Source: Chromatiales bacterium
GTDB taxonomy: Bacteria > Pseudomonadota > Gammaproteobacteria > Steroidobacterales > GCA-2729495
Direction: 5' to 3'
Assembly (NCBI GenBank): GCA_024234935.1
Contig: JACKNI010000001.1
Span: 62,001 to 126,000, forward strand
DNA length: 64,000 bases
The notes below the pieces were generated by a model. The model was not told where the DNA came from, did no database searches, and worked only from the letters and a program-made list of their open reading frames with translations. Both the position numbers and the translations under genes were made by a program. This document shows, piece by piece, positions 17,093-25,033 of this stretch; the stretch's first letter is position 1, and each line of letters begins with the position of its first letter.

Positions 17093-18004
17093 ATGAATGA
17101 GTCAGTCGGAAAGTCCAGACTCTGGCGACCACCACTGATCGGGGTCGTTACGACCATCCTCATGCTGTTTGCTGTCGGCCTTGCACATGCGGTCATGCGC
17201 CTCATTGAGCAGTCCCTGGGTCACGACATGACCTATATCGCCTCCATCGGAATCGGATTTCTTGGCATTCTTCTCCTGTGGAGCGGCGTCAGGTCGCGAA
17301 GCGAGAGCTATGCGACCTGGGTGGGCTTCCTTGCCGGTCTGACGATCTGGATGTCCTGGGTAGAGTTCTTCTACATGTACTACGGACGAAAAAACTTCGG
17401 GATGTTGCCGCGGATGGTCGGTGATCAGGTTACGACGGAGCCGGAGTACCTGATCATGGCGGCCACCGTCGGTGTGCTGCTGTTCCAGTGCGTTTTCTAC
17501 ACCTTTGACAAAGACACGCGCTGCAACATGTTCATCTGGATCCAGAATCGTTTGCGGCTGCGCGGTGGCCTTGGCCCGTCGACAAAGACGGCACAGGATC
17601 GCAACTACGCCATCATTACCTTCATGGAGACCATCTACGTGACATGGTTCTGCTATGCGTGGAACCTGTTGATTTTCGATCCTGCCGTGGTCGGTGTGGG
17701 TGAAGGGGTTCGGTTGGCAATGCTCGGGACCGTATTTGTTTCGATCACGTGGGGTGGTTATTGCTTCAGCCGGCTGATCAAGTATCGGCGCATATCAACA
17801 GCGCTGCGCTACGCAATTCCGACTGCAAATATTCTCTGGATCAGCGTGGAGGTATCGTCCCGCCTCGGATTGTTGACAGAGGTATGGCTTGAGCCGCAGA
17901 AGTACGCCATGGAGATGAGTCTGTATGCGCTGGCTTTCGCAGTGCTTTCGATAATGATCTATCGGGCGCCAAAGAAACCGTCAGAGGTGGGTCAATGGAA
18001 CTGA
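17093..18004 (+). CDS. Multi-pass inner-membrane protein of unknown function
   Basis: A 303-residue protein starting at the ATG after AAGGG. About seven hydrophobic segments are seen, for example PLIGVVTTILMLFAVGLAHA, YIASIGIGFLGILLLW, WVGFLAGLTIWMSWVEFFY, YLIMAATVGVLLFQCVFY and AMEMSLYALAFAVLSIMIY. A polar loop near residues 143-165 is Arg-rich (RCNMFIWIQNRLRLRGG). I recognise no transporter or enzyme motif. It is first in an operon with an HdeA-like and an NTF2-like exported protein, under a divergent TetR regulator. That points to an inducible envelope function; the reaction is unknown. Confidence 0.75.
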   Translation: MNESVGKSRLWRPPLIGVVTTILMLFAVGLAHAVMRLIEQSLGHDMTYIASIGIGFLGILLLWSGVRSRSESYATWVGFLAGLTIWMSWVEFFYMYYGRKNFGMLPRMVGDQVTTEPEYLIMAATVGVLLFQCVFYTFDKDTRCNMFIWIQNRLRLRGGLGPSTKTAQDRNYAIITFMETIYVTWFCYAWNLLIFDPAVVGVGEGVRLAMLGTVFVSITWGGYCFSRLIKYRRISTALRYAIPTANILWISVEVSSRLGLLTEVWLEPQKYAMEMSLYALAFAVLSIMIYRAPKKPSEVGQWN

Positions 18005-18411
18005 ATCGGCAGCTCCGCCGGCGGGTGACTGGTCTCTGTGGTGAATTCCTCATGGCGCTCGCCATGGCTGGCATCGGTTCCCCGTTGCAGGCGGCTCCGC
18101 TTGCCCTGTACCCGGGAATGGGCGGTGTGCCTGACATGGGCGCGATTCACTGCAGAACATTCAATGAAATGTATCCGGCCGGGCCGAACGGATTGCGGCA
18201 AGCAATCCTGTACTGGACGGGGGGATACGTTTATGCACAAACCGGCAAGACGCTTGATGAAGTTCTTGCGGCGCCAGGCATGGGCACGTGGAACTTTGAA
18301 ACGCTTACCGACCATATCGTTGAGTTCTGCAAGGCGCAACCCGATGCGCCAGTGCCCTTTGCGGTGATCGATCTCTGGAACCGGATCAGTTCCGGTTCCT
18401 CCGGCATGTAG
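17995..18411 (+). CDS. Exported small protein resembling HdeA/HdeB
   Basis: 138 residues, overlapping the preceding gene by 10 nt. The first ~33 residues look like a signal peptide (EFLMALAMAGIGSPLQAAP). The mature part has two Cys, one in HCRTFNEMYP and one in IVEFCKAQPD, framing ILYWTGGYVYAQTG. That spacing (Cys, a Trp/Gly/Tyr helix, then Cys before a Pro-containing end) is like the acid-stress periplasmic chaperones HdeA/HdeB. The similarity is judged by eye and is weak. Confidence 0.55.
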   Translation: MELNRQLRRRVTGLCGEFLMALAMAGIGSPLQAAPLALYPGMGGVPDMGAIHCRTFNEMYPAGPNGLRQAILYWTGGYVYAQTGKTLDEVLAAPGMGTWNFETLTDHIVEFCKAQPDAPVPFAVIDLWNRISSGSSGM

Positions 18412-18438
18412 GTTATTCAATCAAGGAACTGGAAAGTC

Positions 18439-18954
18439 ATGAGAATACAGGCAGGCGTCATCGCCGTGATTGCAGCGCTGTTACTGCCCGTCGCAGGACT
18501 TCGGGCAGCAGATACTCCGCAGCCAGTTGCTGAAGCCGTGGTGCACGAGTTCAATGCTGCCATGACCAGCAAGAGCATCGACAGGATGCTTGCATGTCTG
18601 CTTGATAACGGCGTGCAGTTTGATTTGCGGCCAGCACACGCTGATCAGGCTGCCGGAACGTATCAGTTGGTACAGCCGCTGCGCGAACGCTGGACGTCCG
18701 TTACGCCGATTGTTTTCAGTGCCACGAAGTCATATACCCGTACTGCCGAGATCATCCATTCGCAAACCAGTCCTGAAATCGCAACTATATGGGCGAGGGT
18801 CACTGCCGTCATGCAGATGCCGAACGCCGAAAGTGCCAGTACAAAGACATTCATGGAGGTCTATTTCCTGATTCGTACGCCGAATGGCTGGAAAATAGGT
18901 GCAATGGTCGACGATCGGGGTACGGACAGGATTGCTACTGCGGGACCCGGCTGA
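18439..18954 (+). CDS. Exported SnoaL/NTF2-like protein
   Basis: A 171-residue protein with a signal peptide ending near LRAADTP. The mature part follows the NTF2 pattern: an N-terminal helix (VAEAVVHEFNAAMTSKSIDRML), a middle strand region with TYQLVQPLRERW, and a C-terminal strand set ending in FMEVYFLIRTPNGWKIGAMVDD. Such cone-shaped domains bind small hydrophobic ligands or act as isomerases. It is third in the TetR-linked operon, 27 nt after the HdeA-like gene. The ligand is unknown. Confidence 0.65.
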   Translation: MRIQAGVIAVIAALLLPVAGLRAADTPQPVAEAVVHEFNAAMTSKSIDRMLACLLDNGVQFDLRPAHADQAAGTYQLVQPLRERWTSVTPIVFSATKSYTRTAEIIHSQTSPEIATIWARVTAVMQMPNAESASTKTFMEVYFLIRTPNGWKIGAMVDDRGTDRIATAGPG

Positions 18955-18975
18955 GCGGGTCTGATCTGGGTGCGG

Positions 18976-19052
18976 TGGTCGGGGTGACAGGATTCGAACC
19001 TGCGACCTCTTGCTCCCGAAGCAAGCGCTCTACCAAGCTGAGCTACACCCCG
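18976..19052 (-). tRNA. tRNA-Pro (anticodon CGG)
   Basis: A 77-nt cloverleaf on the minus strand starting CGGGGTGTAGCTCAG, with anticodon loop TTCGGGA (anticodon CGG, codon CCG), T-loop GGTTCGAATCC and acceptor end ACCCCGACCA. The CCA is encoded. Confidence 0.97.
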
Positions 19053-19151
19053 AACGGTGTCTGGTGCTGACCGGTCCGGGCCGGCAGCAAGAATCGGGCG
19101 CCATTTATACGCGGGCCGCACGTGAGCGGCAAGGGAGATCTGGCTGGTGGC

Positions 19152-20150
19152 TCAGTAACGCCGCTCGACGGCAAACTCGGCCAGGTCGATGAGGGCGGTC
19201 CTGAAGATCGAATCCGGTACCCGTTCCAGCGCCAGCTGCGCCTTGTTGGCGCACTCACGCGCCTTGGCTACCGTGTAGGCCAGCGCACCGGTGGACTGGA
19301 TCGCAGCCTGAATTGCGTTGATTTCCTCAAGTCCGCCATTTTCGATGGCCCGGCGGATCATCAGCTGCTGGCGTGGCGATCCGCGCAGCAGCGCAAAAAT
19401 GAGGGGGAGGGTGGGTTTGCCTTCGGCAAGATCGTCGCCGATTTTCTTGCCGAGCTCACCGGGGACCGCATCGTAGTCCAGTGCATCATCGACCAGCTGG
19501 AAAGCCAGACCGAGTTGCCGCCCGTATTCGACAAAGGCGTCCTCGACGGCGCGCGTTTGTGCGGCAAGGATGGCCCCGATCTGCGCACCGGCTTCAAACA
19601 GCCGGGCAGTCTTGCGGTAAATCACATCCATATAACGCTGTTCGGTGGTGTCGGGGTCATTGCAGTTCATGAGCTGCAGGACTTCACCTTCGGCAATGGT
19701 ATTGGTGGCGTCGGCCAGCACATCCATGATGCGCATCTGGCCGACCTGCACCATCATCTGGAAAGCCCGTGAGTACAGGAAGTCACCGACCAGGACGCTG
19801 GCTTCATTACCGAACACGCTGTTGGCCGTATCCTGGCCGCGCCGCAGGTCCGAGGCATCGACAACGTCGTCGTGCAGCAGGGTTGCGGTGTGGATGAATT
19901 CGATGATCGCGGCGGTCGTGATGTGCCTGTCGCCGTGGTAGCCGCAGGCCCGGGCGGAGAGCAGGGTGATCAGGGGGCGCAGGCGCTTGCCGCCGCTGCC
20001 GATAATGTAGTGGGCCACACTGTTGACCAGTGCAACATCGCTGCTCAGACGCTGGGTGATCTCCCGGTCGACCGCCGGCCAGTCATCGGCCACAAGGGCG
20101 CGTACTGCTTCCAGGTCGAAGCGGGAGTATTCAGGTTGGACTAGATGCAT
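19152..20150 (-). CDS. ispB: Octaprenyl diphosphate synthase
   Basis: A trans-polyprenyl synthase that builds the quinone side chain from isopentenyl and farnesyl diphosphate. The 332 residues fit IspB. The first Asp-rich motif is LLHDDVVD and the second is LVDDALDYD; GGKRLRPLI and GEVLQLMN are also typical. The ATG at 20150 matches the N-terminus expected for the family. It is followed by rplU, rpmA and obgE across a divergent gap, as in Pseudomonas-type genomes, but here an S1/P1 nuclease gene is inserted, and its start codon is only 13 nt from that of ispB. Confidence 0.95.
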   Translation of the reverse strand: MHLVQPEYSRFDLEAVRALVADDWPAVDREITQRLSSDVALVNSVAHYIIGSGGKRLRPLITLLSARACGYHGDRHITTAAIIEFIHTATLLHDDVVDASDLRRGQDTANSVFGNEASVLVGDFLYSRAFQMMVQVGQMRIMDVLADATNTIAEGEVLQLMNCNDPDTTEQRYMDVIYRKTARLFEAGAQIGAILAAQTRAVEDAFVEYGRQLGLAFQLVDDALDYDAVPGELGKKIGDDLAEGKPTLPLIFALLRGSPRQQLMIRRAIENGGLEEINAIQAAIQSTGALAYTVAKARECANKAQLALERVPDSIFRTALIDLAEFAVERRY

Positions 20151-20163
20151 TGCGAAACGAATA

Positions 20164-20985
20164 ATGCCCGCGATGGTCTGCCGTGTACACATTGCCGCCT
20201 CAGTAATTCTAAGTATTGCCAGCGTCCTGTTGCTGGTACAGGGGGCGCTGGCTTTCGGGCCCGCGGGGCACCGCATCGTGGGCGATATCGCCGATGCATA
20301 CCTGTGCCCGGGCACCCGCCGGGAACTGGTACCGCTGCTCGGCACGATGAGTCTGGCTGAGGCCGGCGTCTGGCCGGACCAGCTGCGCTCCCGTCCCGAA
20401 TGGGCGCACAGCAAGCCCTGGCACTACATCAATGTTGCCGATGGCGGGTCTGTAGCGGCTGCAGCCCGGGCCTCGGACGACAACGTACTGGCGGTGCTGG
20501 CGCGCTTTGAGGTGGAACTGCGTGACCGGCGGCTGCCCGTTGAGCGGCGCTCGATTGCGCTGCGGTTCATCGCCCATCTGGTCGCGGATATCCATCAGCC
20601 CCTGCACGTGGGACGAGCGGAGGACCGGGGCGGCAACGATATCGAAGTGATCGTGCGCGGCAAGGCCACGAATCTGCATGCGGTCTGGGACGGATTGGCC
20701 CTGTCTGCTGCGGACCGGCAACGCCCGGCCGATTATGCCCGCCGGCTCGGGCCGATCGATACCGCAGAGCTGCGGCGCTGGCAGGTGGCCGAGCCGCTGT
20801 TCTGGGCAGAGGAATCCATGGCGCTGCGCCCGGTCATCTATGCCTTTGGCCGGGAATTCACCCCGTCTGTCCTCAGTCAGACCTATCTGAATTCGGTCCG
20901 AACCACGCTGGATCGGCGTCTGGCGCAGGCCGGGGTCAGGCTCGCGGCGCGTCTGAATGCAGTATTTGATTGCCGTACCCGTTGA
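20164..20985 (+). CDS. S1/P1-type secreted nuclease
   Basis: A 273-residue exported, zinc-dependent single-strand nuclease of the S1/P1 family. The signal peptide ends near GALA, and the mature protein begins FGPAGHRIVGDIA. The zinc ligands can be followed: His in AGH, Asp in VWPDQLR, WHYIN, the cluster HLVADIHQPLHV, GGNDIEV and NLHAVWD. The residue usually Trp1, which binds zinc through its backbone, is Phe here. ATG 20164 or 20173 can start it. It diverges from ispB with almost no intergenic space, so its promoter must lie within ispB. Confidence 0.9.
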   Translation: MPAMVCRVHIAASVILSIASVLLLVQGALAFGPAGHRIVGDIADAYLCPGTRRELVPLLGTMSLAEAGVWPDQLRSRPEWAHSKPWHYINVADGGSVAAAARASDDNVLAVLARFEVELRDRRLPVERRSIALRFIAHLVADIHQPLHVGRAEDRGGNDIEVIVRGKATNLHAVWDGLALSAADRQRPADYARRLGPIDTAELRRWQVAEPLFWAEESMALRPVIYAFGREFTPSVLSQTYLNSVRTTLDRRLAQAGVRLAARLNAVFDCRTR

Positions 20986-21010
20986 ACCATGGGCGCTGAT
21001 TCACTAGAAT
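20982..21010 (+). promoter_or_regulatory. Sigma-70 promoter of rplU-rpmA
   Basis: TTGAAC (20982-20987), 17 bp, TAGAAT (21005-21010), ending 51 nt before the rplU ATG. The -35 overlaps the end of the nuclease gene. Confidence 0.7.
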
Positions 21011-21061
21011 TCGCGCTCATTTCGCGTGGCCGTCAGTCGGCCCACCCCGGAGATTTATCAG

Positions 21062-21382
21062 ATGTACGCTGTTTTCAAGACGGGCGGCAAGCAGTACCGT
21101 GCGAGCCAGGGCGATCGCCTCAAGGTAGAGAAGCTGGAGGCCAGCGCTGGCGATACGGTCGAGTTCAGCGATGTGCTGATGGTTGGCGAGGGTGCGCAGG
21201 TCCAGATAGGCAAGCCGAGCATCGACGGCGCACGGGTCACCGCCAAGGTGGTTGCCCAGGACCGTACCGGCAAGATCAGCGTCATCAAGTTCAAGCGGCG
21301 TACCACCTACAAGCGCATGAAGACCCACCGGCAGGATTTCACGCTGGTGGAGATCACGGCAATTGCGGGCGGCGCGGGCTGA
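21062..21382 (+). CDS. rplU: 50S ribosomal protein L21
   Basis: 106 residues, the usual length. The protein starts MYAVFKTGGKQYRASQGD and contains VIKFKRRTTYKRMKTHRQ, typical of L21, which binds 23S rRNA near L20. The ATG at 21062 follows GGAG. An in-frame ATG 36 nt upstream lies in the leader and is rejected on family length. First gene of the rplU-rpmA operon. Confidence 0.97.
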   Translation: MYAVFKTGGKQYRASQGDRLKVEKLEASAGDTVEFSDVLMVGEGAQVQIGKPSIDGARVTAKVVAQDRTGKISVIKFKRRTTYKRMKTHRQDFTLVEITAIAGGAG

Positions 21383-21443
21383 GCAGCACGGGTTTCCGGC
21401 AGCATTCGATTCAGACGGCAAGACGATACGGAGTTAATCAGTC

Positions 21444-21710
21444 ATGGCACACAAGAAAGCAGGCGGCAGTACCCGGAACGGACGCGACTCCGAGTCAAAG
21501 CGCCTGGGCCTCAAGAAGTTTGGCGGCGAACAGGTCATCGCCGGAAATATCCTGGTTCGCCAGCGCGGTACGGAGTACCACCCGGGCAAGAACGTTGGCC
21601 TCGGACGCGACCACACGCTGTTCGCCAAGGCGAACGGGGTCGTCAATTTCGAGGTCAAGGGTGCCTCCAGTCGTCGCGTTGTGAATGTCATTCCGGCCGT
21701 CAACGCCTGA
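21444..21710 (+). CDS. rpmA: 50S ribosomal protein L27
   Basis: 88 residues, the usual length. The N-terminus MAHKKAGGSTRNGRDSES reaches the peptidyl transferase centre in the family; GNILVRQRGT is also typical. It lies 61 nt after rplU and is followed by a strong terminator, so obgE probably has further transcription input. Confidence 0.97.
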   Translation: MAHKKAGGSTRNGRDSESKRLGLKKFGGEQVIAGNILVRQRGTEYHPGKNVGLGRDHTLFAKANGVVNFEVKGASSRRVVNVIPAVNA

Positions 21711-21733
21711 GATTGACCACAACGGCGGCCGAT

Positions 21734-21761
21734 AAAAAACCCCGCGAATGCGGGGTTTTTT
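21734..21761 (+). terminator. Intrinsic terminator after rpmA
   Basis: CCCCGC-GAAT-GCGGGG with six A before and six T after; it works in both directions in principle. It lies 24 nt after the rpmA stop and 38 nt before the obgE start. Confidence 0.9.
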
Positions 21762-21798
21762 GTTCCGGCAGCTTGAACCCAGGTATCCGGTACTACGC

Positions 21799-22857
21799 AT
21801 GAAGTTCGTGGATGAAGCCAGCATCAGTGTCATCGCCGGCAACGGCGGGCGCGGCTGTGTCAGTTTCCGGCGCGAGAAGTTCATTCCGCGCGGCGGCCCG
21901 GACGGCGGTGATGGTGGCGACGGCGGGAGCGTCTGGTTTGTCGCCAGTCGCGGGCTCAATACGCTGGCCGATTTCCGTTTCAACCGGCGCTTTGCTGCGG
22001 AGAACGGCGAGCCGGGCTCGGGCAGTCAGTGCACCGGGCGTGGCGGGGCATCACTGTACATTCCGGTGCCGGCCGGTACCCGCATCATCGAAGCAGATAC
22101 CGGCGAGCTGTTGGGTGACCTGACGCAGGAAGGGCAGCAGCTGATGGTGGCAGCCGGCGGCAAGGGTGGTCGCGGCAATCAGCATTTCAAGAGCAGCGTC
22201 AACCGGGCGCCGCGGCAATCCGGGCCGGGCACGCCGGGCGAGCGACGCACGCTGCACCTGGAACTGACCCTGCTTGCGGATGTGGGGCTGCTCGGCAAAC
22301 CCAATGCCGGCAAGTCGACCCTGCTGCGCGCGGTTTCGGCGGCCCGGCCACGGGTTGCCGACTATCCCTTCACGACGCTGCATCCGGGCCTCGGCGTGGT
22401 GTCGGTGGGTCCGCTACGCAGTTTTGTGATGGCGGATATCCCCGGGCTGATCGAGGGTGCCGCTGAGGGTGCCGGTCTGGGTACTCGCTTCCTGCGCCAT
22501 CTGGGCCGCACCCGATTGCTGGTCCATCTCGTCGACGCGGCGCCCTTTGATGGCAGTAATCCGGCACATGATGCCCGCGCGGTGGTTGCCGAGCTGGAAA
22601 GCTTTAGTCCGGCTCTCGCGGCACGGGAACGCTGGCTGGTGCTCAACAAGACCGATTTGCTCGATGAAGCCGGTGTCAGCGCCGCCGAGCAGACCATCTG
22701 TGCCGCGCTGGGACATACAGAAAGGGTTTACCGTATCAGTGCGCTGACCGGTGCGGGTACGGCCAGGCTGGCCGCAGATCTGATGACGAGGCTGGAGCAG
22801 ATGGCCGCGGAAGTTGCCGAGCCGGAGGTCAGCTCTTCTTCGACACCTTCTTCTTAG
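21799..22857 (+). CDS. obgE: Obg-family ribosome-assembly GTPase
   Basis: A 352-residue GTPase in 50S assembly and stress control. It has the glycine-rich Obg fold at the N-terminus (GGPDGGDGGDGGSV, AGGKGGRGNQHF) and a G domain with the P-loop GLLGKPNAGKST near residue 162, ADIPGLIEGA and NKTD. The ATG at 21799 matches the family start MKFVDEA. The C-terminus is Ser-rich and short; its last 29 nt lie antisense to the end of rpsT. The usual rplU-rpmA-obgE order is kept. Confidence 0.96.
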   Translation: MKFVDEASISVIAGNGGRGCVSFRREKFIPRGGPDGGDGGDGGSVWFVASRGLNTLADFRFNRRFAAENGEPGSGSQCTGRGGASLYIPVPAGTRIIEADTGELLGDLTQEGQQLMVAAGGKGGRGNQHFKSSVNRAPRQSGPGTPGERRTLHLELTLLADVGLLGKPNAGKSTLLRAVSAARPRVADYPFTTLHPGLGVVSVGPLRSFVMADIPGLIEGAAEGAGLGTRFLRHLGRTRLLVHLVDAAPFDGSNPAHDARAVVAELESFSPALAARERWLVLNKTDLLDEAGVSAAEQTICAALGHTERVYRISALTGAGTARLAADLMTRLEQMAAEVAEPEVSSSSTPSS

Positions 22858-23188
22858 TTGCCTTTTTCCTGGAAGACTTCTTCGTTGCAGCCTTCTTTGC
22901 AGCGACTGGCGTGCCAGGGGCGGCGGCGGCCAGCTTCTTGATGGCCTTGTTCAGGCGGCTCTTGTGGCGAGCAGCCTTGTTGCGGTGGGTCAGGCCCTTG
23001 TTGACCATGCTGTCGAGCGAGGCTGCGCTGGCTTTGAAGGCCGCAACAGCTTCATCGACTGAGCCGCTATCCAGCGCGTGCGTTACCTTCTTGATTGTGG
23101 TCCGCATCCGGGAACGCAGAGCCACGTTGTGCTGACGGCGCTGCTCGGCCTGTTTGGCTCGTTTCGCTGCTGACTTGGTATTGGCCAC
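22829..23188 (-). CDS. rpsT: 30S ribosomal protein S20 with Lys-rich C-terminal extension
   Basis: S20 binds 16S rRNA early in 30S assembly. Residues 1-87 fit the family (MANTKSAAKRAKQAEQRR, NKAARHKSRLNKAIKKLA). The protein goes on to 119 residues, about 30 more than usual, with a tail of Lys, Ala and Ser (AAKKAATKKSSRKKATKKK). Such tails resemble histone-H1-like proteins and may add RNA contacts. The tail is encoded partly antisense to obgE. The gene diverges from murJ, and its leader carries a terminator-like hairpin. Confidence 0.95.
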   Translation of the reverse strand: MANTKSAAKRAKQAEQRRQHNVALRSRMRTTIKKVTHALDSGSVDEAVAAFKASAASLDSMVNKGLTHRNKAARHKSRLNKAIKKLAAAAPGTPVAAKKAATKKSSRKKATKKKVSKKS

Positions 23189-23215
23189 CGGGTGCTTCCG
23201 TAAGTAAAAGGCTTG

Positions 23216-23244
23216 AAAAAACGGGCATCAGACCTGCTGATGCC
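23216..23244 (-). terminator. Terminator-like hairpin in the rpsT leader (attenuator candidate)
   Basis: On the minus strand GGCATCAG-CAGGT-CTGATGCC (23244 to 23224) is a perfect 8-bp stem, followed after CG by TTTTTT (23221-23216). That is an intrinsic terminator shape, and it lies between a good promoter and the rpsT start codon, 28 nt before the ATG. No gene ends there, so it probably acts as an attenuator. Confidence 0.6.
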
Positions 23245-23273
23245 ATGTGCGGCAGACCCCGCAACAGGCGCGC

Positions 23274-23302
23274 ATTCTTTGGTTTCCCCCAGGGGATGTC
23301 AA
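23274..23302 (-). promoter_or_regulatory. Promoter of rpsT
   Basis: On the minus strand TTGACA (23302-23297), 17 bp, AAGAAT (23279-23274). A transcript starting about 7 nt later would have a leader of about 80 nt containing the hairpin at 23216-23244. Confidence 0.65.
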
Positions 23303-23348
23303 TAGTTGCGACCCGATCGGCCCGGCCTGCGGGTAGACTTGCCGCCCA

Positions 23349-25004
23349 ATGAGCATATCGTCGAGCACATCTGCTGAACCTGGAAAGCCCGCGTCGAGCG
23401 GCCGGCAGCAACCGAGCGGCAGAAAGTTGCTGCGGTCGACCGGCACCGTCGGCGGATTCACGCTGCTGTCCCGGATTCTCGGCCTGGTGCGCGATGTGGT
23501 CTTTGCCAAGCTGTTCGGCGCTGCCAGCCTGATGGACGCATTCTTCGTTGCATTCCGAATCCCGAACATATTCCGCCGCTTCTTTGCCGAGGGCTCGTTT
23601 TCCCAGGCCTTCGTGCCAGTGTTTGCCGAATACGATGAGAAAGGCGACCACAGCGCTGTTCAGGAACTGGTCGATCGGACCGCCGGTACGCTGGGCGTCA
23701 TCCTGTTCGGGATCACCGCGCTGGCCGTGATTGCGGCTCCGGTCTTCATCGCATTGTTTGCGCCCGGTTTTGTCACGGAAAGCGGCGCAGCTGATACGGA
23801 TCGGTATGCGCTGTCCGTGGACATGCTGCGCTGGACCTTTCCCTATCTGCTGTTTATCTCGTTCACGGCGCTGGCCGGCGGAATCCTGAATACCTATCAG
23901 CGCTTCACCGCAGCGGCCTTTTCCCCGATTCTGCTCAACGTGGTCCTGATCGGCTTCGCTGCTTACGTGTCGCCACTCTACGCACGACCCGGCATGGCGC
24001 TGGCGGTGGGTGTGTTTACGGCGGGCGTGGTGCAGCTGGTATGCATGCTGCCCTCCCTGATGCGCGTCCGGCTCATGCCGCGCCCGAAACTGGGGTTCGG
24101 GCACCCCGGGGTGCGCAAGATCCTGCGGCTCATGTTGCCGGGTCTGTTTGGTTCATCGGTGGCCCAGATCAGTATCCTGCTCGATACGCTGATTGCCTCA
24201 CTGCTGGCCACCGGCAGTATCAGCTGGCTCTACTACTCGGACCGGCTGATGGAGTTTCCACTCGGCGTATTCGGCATCGCGCTCGCGACCGTGATGCTGC
24301 CCAACCTGTCCCGGCAGCACGCCAACGGGGCCGCCGCGGATTTCGGCCGGGCGCTCGACTGGGCCATGCGTCTCGTGGTGTTGATTGTTACGCCGGCGAC
24401 CGTCGGCCTGATGCTGCTGGCCGGGCCGCTGCTTGCCACGCTGTTTTATGGGGGCCGCTTCGGGGCCGGCGACGTCGAGATGGCGACCTGGAGCCTGGTT
24501 CCCTTTGCAGCAGGTCTCATCGGTTTCACCATGGTGAAGGTCCTGGCACCGGGCTATTTTGCCCGTCAGATCACGACCACGCCGGTACGCATCGGTTTGA
24601 TCGCACTCGGTCTCAACATGATCCTGAATGTCGTGATCGTGGGGCCGTGGGTGCTGATGGGCTGGCCTGCGCCCCATGCAGGTCTGGCTGCGGCGACGTC
24701 GCTTTGTTCCTTTATCAACTCGGGTCTGCTGTATCGCGGACTGCGGCGCGAGGGGGTCATCAGTCCGGCGCCGGGATGGGGCCGGTTTCTGCTGCGGGTA
24801 GCCGTCGCGGTCGGGGTGCTGGTGGTCGTGCTCGTCCAGGCCGTTCCGCCGACCAGTGCCTGGATCGAGGCGGACTTCTGGACGCGCTGCCTGTGGCTGG
24901 CGGCTGCCGTCACGGGTGGCGGATGCACATACTTCGCTGCGCTGTTCGCGGTGGGATTCCGCATCGGGGACATGCGCATGCAAAGCGCAGCCCGGCCCTT
25001 ATAA
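23349..25004 (+). CDS. murJ: Lipid II flippase MurJ
   Basis: MurJ moves lipid II across the inner membrane for peptidoglycan synthesis. The 551 residues have about 14 hydrophobic segments. Family segments include LLSRILGLVRDVVFAKLFGA, DAFFVAFRIPN, RRFFAEGSFSQAFVPV and RFTAAAFSPILLNV. The N-terminus has an extra ~25 residue Ser/Pro-rich tail before the first helix. It diverges from rpsT and leads into ribF, 29 nt downstream, the order known from other gammaproteobacteria. Confidence 0.96.
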   Translation: MSISSSTSAEPGKPASSGRQQPSGRKLLRSTGTVGGFTLLSRILGLVRDVVFAKLFGAASLMDAFFVAFRIPNIFRRFFAEGSFSQAFVPVFAEYDEKGDHSAVQELVDRTAGTLGVILFGITALAVIAAPVFIALFAPGFVTESGAADTDRYALSVDMLRWTFPYLLFISFTALAGGILNTYQRFTAAAFSPILLNVVLIGFAAYVSPLYARPGMALAVGVFTAGVVQLVCMLPSLMRVRLMPRPKLGFGHPGVRKILRLMLPGLFGSSVAQISILLDTLIASLLATGSISWLYYSDRLMEFPLGVFGIALATVMLPNLSRQHANGAAADFGRALDWAMRLVVLIVTPATVGLMLLAGPLLATLFYGGRFGAGDVEMATWSLVPFAAGLIGFTMVKVLAPGYFARQITTTPVRIGLIALGLNMILNVVIVGPWVLMGWPAPHAGLAAATSLCSFINSGLLYRGLRREGVISPAPGWGRFLLRVAVAVGVLVVVLVQAVPPTSAWIEADFWTRCLWLAAAVTGGGCTYFAALFAVGFRIGDMRMQSAARPL

Positions 25005-25033
25005 TCCAGCCTTCTCTGGCACGCCGTGTTTCC

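Noticed and set aside
23067..23250. Leader peptide starting at an ATG inside the rpsT leader hairpin
   Set aside because: The frame runs through the rpsT start without a stop, so it does not end before the gene, and no SD precedes it.
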